Shown: positions 1 to 6,203 of the stretch, one piece after another
How the letters are laid out: each line of letters opens with the position of its first letter
Position numbering within the stretch: the first letter of the stretch is position 1
Source of the DNA: Planctomycetota bacterium
GTDB taxonomy: Bacteria; Planctomycetota; Phycisphaerae; Phycisphaerales; UBA1924
DNA length: 64,000 nt
NCBI GenBank assembly: GCA_018242605.1
Contig: JAFEBP010000005.1
Location: forward strand, 334,861-398,860
Direction: 5' to 3'
Notes under the pieces: model-generated
Database searches by the model: none
What the model saw: the letters and a program-made list of their open reading frames with translations, nothing else
Told to the model about the DNA's origin: nothing
Program-made: the position numbers and the translations under genes

Positions 1-795
1 AACGGGCGCACCGACCTCCGGGACATTGGCCGGTACCGAACGCACCCCGAGCCGATGCAGGTGGTCTCAGGCAAAATCTACGACCCCAAAGTCCACTTCG
101 AGGCACCGCCCTCGGACCGGGTTGGCACCGAGATGCGGCGGTATGTCGAGTGGTTCAATCGCACCGCACCCGACGGGTCTGAACCTCTACCCGTCCTGAC
201 GCGGGCCGGGATCGCCCACCTCTACTTCGAGTGCATCCATCCATTCGAGGACGGCAATGGCCGGGTCGGTCGGGCCATTGCGGAGAAGGTCCTTGCTCAA
301 AGCCTCGGGCAACCCACGCTCACCGCGATCGCGGCGACCATTCTCACGAATCGCAAGGGCTACTACGACGCGCTTGAAGCCGCCAACAAGGGGAACGATC
401 TCACCGATTGGCTCGCATGGTTTGCGGGGATCGGTTTGGAGGCCCAGCAGCGCACGCTTGTCCAGGTCGAGTTCCTAATCGACAAGACGAAACTGCTCGA
501 CCAGTTCCGCGGCTCGTTGAACGAACGGCAGCAAAAGGTTCTGATCCGGATGCTGAATGAAGGACCGGAAGGCTTCAAGGGGGGATTGAGTGCGAAGAAC
601 TACGTCGCCATCGCGAAGACTTCGACGGCCACCGCCAGCCGCGACCTTGCGGACATGGCGGAACGCGGCGTGTTGACCCGCACCGGGGAAAAGCGAGGCG
701 CTCGTTACCACCTCTCGATTCCACTACGGCAGGTACCGCGAATCACCATCGACAAGAGCGGAGAGATTGTGAAGACACCAAGACCAAAGGGCTGA
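1..795 (+). CDS. Fic domain protein (5' end outside window)
   Basis: Fic enzymes transfer AMP or another phosphate-containing group from a nucleotide to a hydroxyl of a target protein. The frame is open from base 1, so the true start lies upstream. The Fic core motif HPFEDGNGRVGR is encoded at about 238-273, with the catalytic His and the phosphate-binding GNGR loop intact. Upstream, HFEAPP and the EMRRYVEWFN segment match the usual lead-in helices. The last 80 or so residues look like a winged helix (segment around TASRDLADMAERGVL), the common Fic plus C-terminal HTH layout. The inhibitory Ser/Thr-x-x-x-Glu motif is not visible; it may lie in the missing part. It sits just left of a tRNA fragment, so it probably belongs to an integrated element. 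Confidence 0.9.
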   Translation, partial: NGRTDLRDIGRYRTHPEPMQVVSGKIYDPKVHFEAPPSDRVGTEMRRYVEWFNRTAPDGSEPLPVLTRAGIAHLYFECIHPFEDGNGRVGRAIAEKVLAQSLGQPTLTAIAATILTNRKGYYDALEAANKGNDLTDWLAWFAGIGLEAQQRTLVQVEFLIDKTKLLDQFRGSLNERQQKVLIRMLNEGPEGFKGGLSAKNYVAIAKTSTATASRDLADMAERGVLTRTGEKRGARYHLSIPLRQVPRITIDKSGEIVKTPRPKG

Positions 796-811
796 CCATG
801 AGTCGATTTTC

Positions 812-831
812 TGGCGCGCAGTTGGCGCGCA
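812..831 (+). repeat. Direct repeats TGGCGCGCA, left cluster (2 copies)
   Basis: TGGCGCGCA occurs at 812-820 and 823-831, 11 bp apart and on one face of the helix. The same motif recurs on the other side of the tRNA-Pro fragment. Short, regularly spaced direct repeats beside an attachment core are typical of arm-type integrase or excisionase binding sites; that role is inferred. Confidence 0.5.
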
Positions 832-970
832 ATGAACCTCAAATCTCTGAAATGGTGGCGCACTGGGCCGTTGACGACGCGCCAACGAAATGCGATGTTG
901 GGTGGGTTTTGTGCGGTTTCCCGGTGATCGCTGGTGCATCAGGGTGCAGCCCGCAACAAGTGGAATCCTG

Positions 971-1015
971 TTCGGGACGCAGGGGTCGCAGGTTCGAATC
1001 CTGTCACTCCGACCA
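971..1015 (+). other. 3' fragment of tRNA-Pro(CGG): candidate att site
   Basis: From the anticodon loop TTCGGGA (anticodon CGG) to the encoded CCA, this 45-bp segment reads as the 3' part of a proline tRNA. It contains the variable region AGGGGTC, a T-arm GCAGG-TTCGAAT-CCTGT and a 3' acceptor strand CACTCCG followed by ACCA. The 5' half is absent: the bases before the loop do not pair with the 3' anticodon strand and there is no matching CGGAGTG. This is the signature of a duplicated tRNA 3' end left at one border of an integrated element. No second copy is visible in the window, so the intact tRNA-Pro should lie elsewhere, most simply upstream. Confidence 0.8.
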
Positions 1016-1064
1016 AGTTTTTCAGGGGCTTAGCAGTCGGGTCTTGGCCCGACGTGTCACCCTC

Positions 1065-1095
1065 TGGCGCGCAACTGGCACGCACTGGCGCGCAA
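1065..1095 (+). repeat. Direct repeats TGGCGCGCA, right cluster (3 copies)
   Basis: Copies lie at 1065-1073, 1077-1085 (TGGCACGCA, one mismatch) and 1087-1095, spaced 12 and 10 bp. Together with the left cluster they bracket the tRNA-Pro fragment at about 140 bp on the left and 50 bp on the right. Confidence 0.5.
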
Positions 1096-1203
1096 AAGCA
1101 AGAAACTCAATAGACAGGGTACTTTGCGCTATCGGCGTGACAACTTACTTGCAGAATGGTATTCAGACTGGTTTTGTGATCGGCCCAATCTGGAACCTGA
1201 AGC

Positions 1204-1356
1204 ATGTCTGACCAAGCGATCAACTCCAAAGACACTGAGCTCCGCAGCGACAACGGCTGTTGGTGCCGGATGGAGATTCATGGGGGTGCCAAGTTTGTCG
1301 CGAGGCAACACGAATCTGACCAAGGGCCTAGCCAGACATCCGGGGTCCACCGATGA
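1204..1356 (+). CDS. Small 50-aa ORF leading the defence-like operon
   Basis: An ATG at 1204 opens a 50-codon frame (N-terminus MSDQAINSKDTEL) whose TGA overlaps the helicase start in an ATGA at 1353-1356. The same 4-bp coupling recurs through the operon, which is the main argument that it is translated. It contains a CWC motif (residues 19-21) and no membrane segment. The Shine-Dalgarno is weak (GGAAC about 8 bp upstream). I do not recognise a family. It could be a regulatory leader peptide, a small structural component, or a chance frame. Confidence 0.4.
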   Translation: MSDQAINSKDTELRSDNGCWCRMEIHGGAKFVARQHESDQGPSQTSGVHR

Positions 1357-4229
1357 TCACGGACTACCACGCCAAGTACATCGCCCATGAGTTGACCCGC
1401 CGCTGCGCTTCCGACAGCGTCGAGAAGCTGACCGCCGTGCTCTCCGATGCACAGGTAGACCTCAACCCGCACCAGATCGAGGCGGCGCTCTTCGCGTTCC
1501 GCAACCCGCTGTCCAAGGGGGCGATTCTCGCTGATGAAGTCGGACTCGGAAAGACGATCGAGGCGGGCTTGCTCATTGCTCAAATGTGGGCCGAGCGCCG
1601 CCGACGGGTTCTGGTGATCGCTCCGGCCAACCTGCGCAAGCAGTGGAGCCAGGAGCTGGCTGACAAGTTCTTCCTGCCCTCCGCGATCCTTGAGAACCGC
1701 ACATTCAACGACGCCGTTCGCTCCGGCAATCTGAACCCGTTCCAGCAGGGTGCCGTTATTGTCTGCTCGTACCAGTTCGCCAAGAAGTGCGAGCCGTATG
1801 TCCGGCAGACGCCCTGGGACCTGGTGGTGATCGACGAGGCGCACCGTCTACGCAATGTCTTCAAGCCCTCCAACAAGATCGCCAACGCCATCAAGCAGGC
1901 CGTCGCGCCGTACCGGAAAGTGCTGCTTACCGCGACGCCGCTCCAGAACACGCTACTCGAACTCTACGGTCTCGTGAGCATCATCGACGACTTCGCCTTC
2001 GGCGACCTGAAGGCGTTCCGCTCCCGATTCACCCGGCTGGGCGACAACGAGGATTTTCAGGAACTCAAGGAACGCCTCAAGCCCGTCTGCAAGCGCACCC
2101 TCCGCAAGCAGGTGCTTGAGTACATCAAGTACACCGATCGTCACGCACTGGTACAGGAGTTTGTGCCATCGGAGGAGGAACAACGACTCTACGACCTCGT
2201 CTCTGAGTATCTCCAGAGGCCGACGCTTTACGCGCTGCCAGCAAGCCAGCGTTCCCTCATGACACTGATCCTTCGCAAACTTCTTGCATCATCGACCTAC
2301 GCAATATCCGACACGCTGAACGGGCTCGCCACGAAGCTCGAATCGGCCGCCGCATCCTCCCAACCCGTGACTGCTCCTCCCGATGCTGTGCCGTCAGACG
2401 TGGAAGAGTACGCCGAACTCGCAGATGAATGGGAAGAGGATGAGCCTTCCGGCGACGCTCCCGTCAGCTACACGCATGAGCAACTTGCCGAATTGAAAGC
2501 TGAGACCGCCAAGCTCCGCGAGTTCCATGCCCTCGCGAAGTCGATCGCTCGCAACTCCAAGGGCGAGGTGCTGCTCATGGCGCTTCGCAAGGGCTTCGCC
2601 GAAGCCGCCAAGGCACAGGAGCGCCAGGGCAACGCGGCCCTTCAGCAGAAGGCCATCATCTTCACCGAATCCCGCCGCACGCAGGAATACCTCTTCCGCA
2701 TTCTGGAGCAGACCGAGTTCGCCGGCAAGGTGATGCTCTTCAACGGCACCAACAACGATCCCGGCTCGCGTGAGATTCTCCGCCGCTGGCAGGAGAAGTA
2801 CGACGGCACCGACCGCATTTCGGGTTCGCCCGCAGCCGACATGCGGGCCGCGCTCGTGGACCACTTCCGCGACACGGCGTCGATCATGATCGCCACCGAG
2901 GCGGCCGCCGAGGGCATCAACCTTCAGTTCTGCAACGTCGTTGTCAACTATGACCTGCCGTGGAACCCACAGCGCATTGAACAGCGAATCGGCCGTTGCC
3001 ACCGCTACGGCCAGAAGTGCGACGTTGTTGTCGTCAACTTCCTCAACAAAAGCAACGCCGCCGATCAACGGGTCTACGAGCTGCTCGCCGAGAAGTTCAA
3101 GCTCTTCAACGGGGTCTTCGGCTCCAGCGACGAGGTGCTGGGCGCGGTTGAATCCGGCGTTGACTTCGAGAAACGCATCGCCGGAATCTACCAGAAGTGC
3201 CGCACGCCGGAGCAGATCCAGTTCGAGTTCGACCAGCTTCAGAGGGAGCTCGACACTGAAATCGCCGAGGGACACCGCGACGCGCGCGAGAAGCTGCTGG
3301 ACAACTTCGACCAAGAAGTCGTTGAGAGAGTCCGCATCCAGAGCGAAGGCCTACTCAACGCCTTCAACGAGCGCCTTTGGGCGGTCACGAGGCACGTGCT
3401 TGCGCAGCACGCCGAGTTCGACGCCGACGGGTACAGCTTTTTCCTCACTCGCAACCCGTTCCCGCCCGAAGCCATCCATGCCGGGCCGTACAAACTTGGC
3501 AAGCACGTCAATGACGCCAACACCTACCGCGTGGGCCACCCGCTGGCCCAGCGGGTGATCGAGCTGGCCAAGGGACTCATGGTCCCGACCGCCGAGGTCG
3601 CATTCGACTATTCCGGCCACCGTCGCAACATCGCCGTGCTGGAGCCCCTCGTAGGCAAGGCCGGCTGGCTCACCTCTGCCCGTCTCTCCATCACGTCGTT
3701 TGACGTTGAAGAGCAGGTGATCCTCGCCGGTGTCTCGGATGACGACTCAGCGCTCGACGAATCGCAGTGCCGTCGGCTCTTTGACCTGCCCGCAACGATG
3801 GGGGCCGAACTTCCCGCATCGGCGAGCATCCAGAAACGGCTCGCAGATGCCGTCGCCGCACGCCAGGCACAGATCGCCGACGAGATCGGTGCAAAGAACG
3901 GCACATGGTTCGACACCGAGATGGAGAAGCTCGACCATTGGGCCGAGGATCGCCGCCGCACGCTTAAGTCCGACCTAGACGAGCTCGACCAGACGATTAA
4001 GGACGCGAAGAAGGCCGCCCGACTGGCGCCGAACCTGCCGGAGAAGCTGGAGCTTCAACGCAAGCTGCGAGGGCTGGAGACGAAGCGCGATGAGACATGG
4101 CGGGCATACGACGCCGCCAGTCGCGACATCGACCGCCAAAAAGACAATCTGCTCGACGAGATCGGTCGCCGGCTCAGTCAGCAGGCAACGATCGAGACGC
4201 TGTTCACCATACGATGGAGTTTGAAATGA
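1353..4229 (+). CDS. SNF2-family helicase/ATPase
   Basis: A 958-aa superfamily 2 double-stranded DNA translocase of the SNF2/RapA type. Motif I DEVGLGKT is at residues 61-68, motif II DEAH at 161-164, motif III is in LLTATPLQNT near 195, and the helicase-C motifs V/VI fall near 512-555 (TEAAAEGINLQF and IEQRIGRCHRYGQ). A long charged, partly coiled C-terminal region of about 350 residues follows. It lacks an obvious nuclease domain, so it probably translocates on or remodels DNA for partner proteins. Its stop overlaps the Mod start by ATGA, placing it in one operon with a type III-like methylase and nuclease-helicase. SNF2 proteins of this kind recur next to Mod/Res genes in defence islands. 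Confidence 0.93.
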   Translation: MITDYHAKYIAHELTRRCASDSVEKLTAVLSDAQVDLNPHQIEAALFAFRNPLSKGAILADEVGLGKTIEAGLLIAQMWAERRRRVLVIAPANLRKQWSQELADKFFLPSAILENRTFNDAVRSGNLNPFQQGAVIVCSYQFAKKCEPYVRQTPWDLVVIDEAHRLRNVFKPSNKIANAIKQAVAPYRKVLLTATPLQNTLLELYGLVSIIDDFAFGDLKAFRSRFTRLGDNEDFQELKERLKPVCKRTLRKQVLEYIKYTDRHALVQEFVPSEEEQRLYDLVSEYLQRPTLYALPASQRSLMTLILRKLLASSTYAISDTLNGLATKLESAAASSQPVTAPPDAVPSDVEEYAELADEWEEDEPSGDAPVSYTHEQLAELKAETAKLREFHALAKSIARNSKGEVLLMALRKGFAEAAKAQERQGNAALQQKAIIFTESRRTQEYLFRILEQTEFAGKVMLFNGTNNDPGSREILRRWQEKYDGTDRISGSPAADMRAALVDHFRDTASIMIATEAAAEGINLQFCNVVVNYDLPWNPQRIEQRIGRCHRYGQKCDVVVVNFLNKSNAADQRVYELLAEKFKLFNGVFGSSDEVLGAVESGVDFEKRIAGIYQKCRTPEQIQFEFDQLQRELDTEIAEGHRDAREKLLDNFDQEVVERVRIQSEGLLNAFNERLWAVTRHVLAQHAEFDADGYSFFLTRNPFPPEAIHAGPYKLGKHVNDANTYRVGHPLAQRVIELAKGLMVPTAEVAFDYSGHRRNIAVLEPLVGKAGWLTSARLSITSFDVEEQVILAGVSDDDSALDESQCRRLFDLPATMGAELPASASIQKRLADAVAARQAQIADEIGAKNGTWFDTEMEKLDHWAEDRRRTLKSDLDELDQTIKDAKKAARLAPNLPEKLELQRKLRGLETKRDETWRAYDAASRDIDRQKDNLLDEIGRRLSQQATIETLFTIRWSLK

Positions 4230-6109
4230 GCCAGGACGTCGCAATCAATCCAAATACCGGTGAGCAGCCCGAGAAGATGGACCTGCGCTCGCACGACATC
4301 GCCGCCGAACGTGTCTGTGAACTGCTTCGTCTTTTTCCGGAGATTCGCACCGAAGCCGGCAAGCTCGACTTCGAGCGGCTCAGGCTCGCGCTCGGTGAGT
4401 CAGTGGACGTAGGCAAGGAACGCTACGGCATGAACTGGCCGGGCAAGGCCGACTGCTTCAAGACCATCCAGACGCCGAGCGTCGCCACACTGCGCCCGTG
4501 CTCTAAGGAGAGCGTTAACTGGGACAGCACCGAGAACCTCATCATCGAAGGCGACAATCTGGAGGTTCTCAAACTGCTTCAGAAGTCCTATCTCGGCAAG
4601 GTTAAGATGGTTTTTATCGACCCGCCGTACAACACCGGCAATGACTTCATCTACCCGGATAACTACTCGGAGTCTCTCCACACCTACCTCGAATACACCG
4701 GCCAGACCGATGCGGAGGGAAGAAAATTCAACACGAACACCGACGCCGACGGTCGCTTTCACTCCAAGTGGATGAACATGATGTACCCTCGGCTCTACTT
4801 GGCAAGGAATTTATTGCGAGATGACGGCGTCATTTTTATCAGTATTGATGACCAAGAGTACGACAACCTGCGCAAGCTGTGCAACGAAGTTTTCGGCGAG
4901 GAGAACTTCCTTGCGACATGCATCTGGCAGCACAGCGTTCAGCCAAAGGGGTACTCTGGGACCTTTTCAGTTCATCACAACTATCTACTTGTTTATCAGA
5001 AATCGACGGATTTCATGCTCTGCGATCTAGAGCGCACTGAAGAGCATAACAAGAACTACTCCAATCCCGACAACGATCCTAATGGCGACTGGCGCTCAGG
5101 TGATGTACGGAACGCGCTCTATAGACCAAATCTGATTTACGACATTTCTACGCCGTCAGGCAAAAGCATCAAGCCGCCGCCAAACGGATGGCGATGGAGT
5201 AAGGACACGCTGAACGCCAAGATACGGACTGGCGAAATAATCTTCTCGGCGGATGAGACCCGAATCATCCGCAAGATTTACCTCAAGACGCTTGAGGGAC
5301 GTACTCCCGAGACAATTCTCTTTGGAAAGAACGTTGGAACAACTCGCGATGCAGCGACAGAGCTGAAAGACCTGTTCGGTGACGATGTGCCGTTCGACAC
5401 TCCCAAGCCTACCTCCCTCATAAAGCACATGTGCTCTCTAGCTGGCGTCTCTGCCGACGATATCGTCCTGGATTTTTTTGCTGGGTCCGGATCTACGGCC
5501 CACGCGGTTCTCTCACTCAATGCGGCAGATTCTGGCCGGCGCCGGTTTATCCTCGCGCAACTTCCAGAGCCCACGGGACGCAATGACTACCCGACCATCG
5601 CGGATGTCTGCAAAGAGCGCGTCAGACGGGTCATCAAGGGGCTGAACGACGAGGAGTCCGGAACGTTGGGCATGCGGAAGGGGGAGAAGCCAAATCATGG
5701 CTTCCGAGTCTACGAACTCGCTGAATCCAATTTCACGGAGTGGGATGCCCGCATGGAACAGGATGCCGAGACGTTGCAGAAGCAGATGGAGCTTCACGTC
5801 GAGCACATTCGCGACGGCCGATCAGCCGAGGACATCCTTTACGAGCTGCTTCTCAAGAGCGGCTTCCCCCTGACGACGCCGATCGAGAAGAAGACCCTCG
5901 CTGGCAAGACGGTTCATGCCATCGCCGGCGGCATGCTCATGATCTGCCTTGAAGGGGAACTGACGCTGGAGCTGATCCGCGCTATCGCCGACGCCAAGCC
6001 AGAGCGAGTGGTCCTGCTCGACGCCGGCTTTGCAAAGAACGACCAACTCAAGGCCAACGCCGTCCAGACGTTTAGAACCAAGGGCGTCACCAGTTTCAAG
6101 ACCGTTTAG
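4226..6109 (+). CDS. mod: Type III-like DNA adenine methyltransferase (Mod)
   Basis: A 627-aa N6-adenine methyltransferase of the beta arrangement: catalytic DPPY at residues 132-135 (IDPPYNTGNDF) comes first, and the SAM-binding FAGSGST near 419-425 comes last. Between them lies a long target-recognition region. EcoP15I-type Mod proteins have this layout and size. The ATG at 4226 is chosen because it overlaps the helicase stop (ATGA); an in-frame ATG at 4214 is possible. Bases about 4800-5560, covering the recognition region, are visibly more AT-rich than the gene's two ends, suggesting exchange of the specificity domain. It should protect host DNA and give the operon its sequence specificity. 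Confidence 0.93.
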   Translation: MSQDVAINPNTGEQPEKMDLRSHDIAAERVCELLRLFPEIRTEAGKLDFERLRLALGESVDVGKERYGMNWPGKADCFKTIQTPSVATLRPCSKESVNWDSTENLIIEGDNLEVLKLLQKSYLGKVKMVFIDPPYNTGNDFIYPDNYSESLHTYLEYTGQTDAEGRKFNTNTDADGRFHSKWMNMMYPRLYLARNLLRDDGVIFISIDDQEYDNLRKLCNEVFGEENFLATCIWQHSVQPKGYSGTFSVHHNYLLVYQKSTDFMLCDLERTEEHNKNYSNPDNDPNGDWRSGDVRNALYRPNLIYDISTPSGKSIKPPPNGWRWSKDTLNAKIRTGEIIFSADETRIIRKIYLKTLEGRTPETILFGKNVGTTRDAATELKDLFGDDVPFDTPKPTSLIKHMCSLAGVSADDIVLDFFAGSGSTAHAVLSLNAADSGRRRFILAQLPEPTGRNDYPTIADVCKERVRRVIKGLNDEESGTLGMRKGEKPNHGFRVYELAESNFTEWDARMEQDAETLQKQMELHVEHIRDGRSAEDILYELLLKSGFPLTTPIEKKTLAGKTVHAIAGGMLMICLEGELTLELIRAIADAKPERVVLLDAGFAKNDQLKANAVQTFRTKGVTSFKTV

Positions 6110-6122
6110 GAGGATGCCCGTC

Positions 6123-6203
6123 ATGACCCGCAACAGTGCGACGCTACCCACGGCAAGTCTCCAAGAGTCTTGGAGAGTGCGATTTCTGGAGCAGGGCGAA
6201 TGA
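6123..6203 (+). CDS. Small 26-aa ORF between mod and res
   Basis: After the mod stop, an AGGAGG ribosome-binding site at 6108-6113 sits 9 bp before the ATG at 6123. The 27-codon frame (MTRNSATLPTASLQESW at its start) ends in TGA at 6201-6203, overlapping the res ATG at 6200 as ATGA. The excellent ribosome-binding site would otherwise have no gene to serve, because res itself starts 87 bp further on. This supports translation, most likely as a coupling peptide that delivers ribosomes to res. No family is recognisable. Confidence 0.45.
   Translation: MTRNSATLPTASLQESWRVRFLEQGE

Larger units (their letters stand above)
796..1203. other. Gene-poor junction with tRNA fragment and direct repeats
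   Basis: I see no convincing protein gene in these 408 bases. They contain the tRNA-Pro 3' fragment (971-1015) and five copies of a TGGCGCGCA-like motif on either side of it. The stretch looks like an element boundary and is also the likely promoter region of the downstream operon, although no clear -35/-10 pair stands out. Confidence 0.6.
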
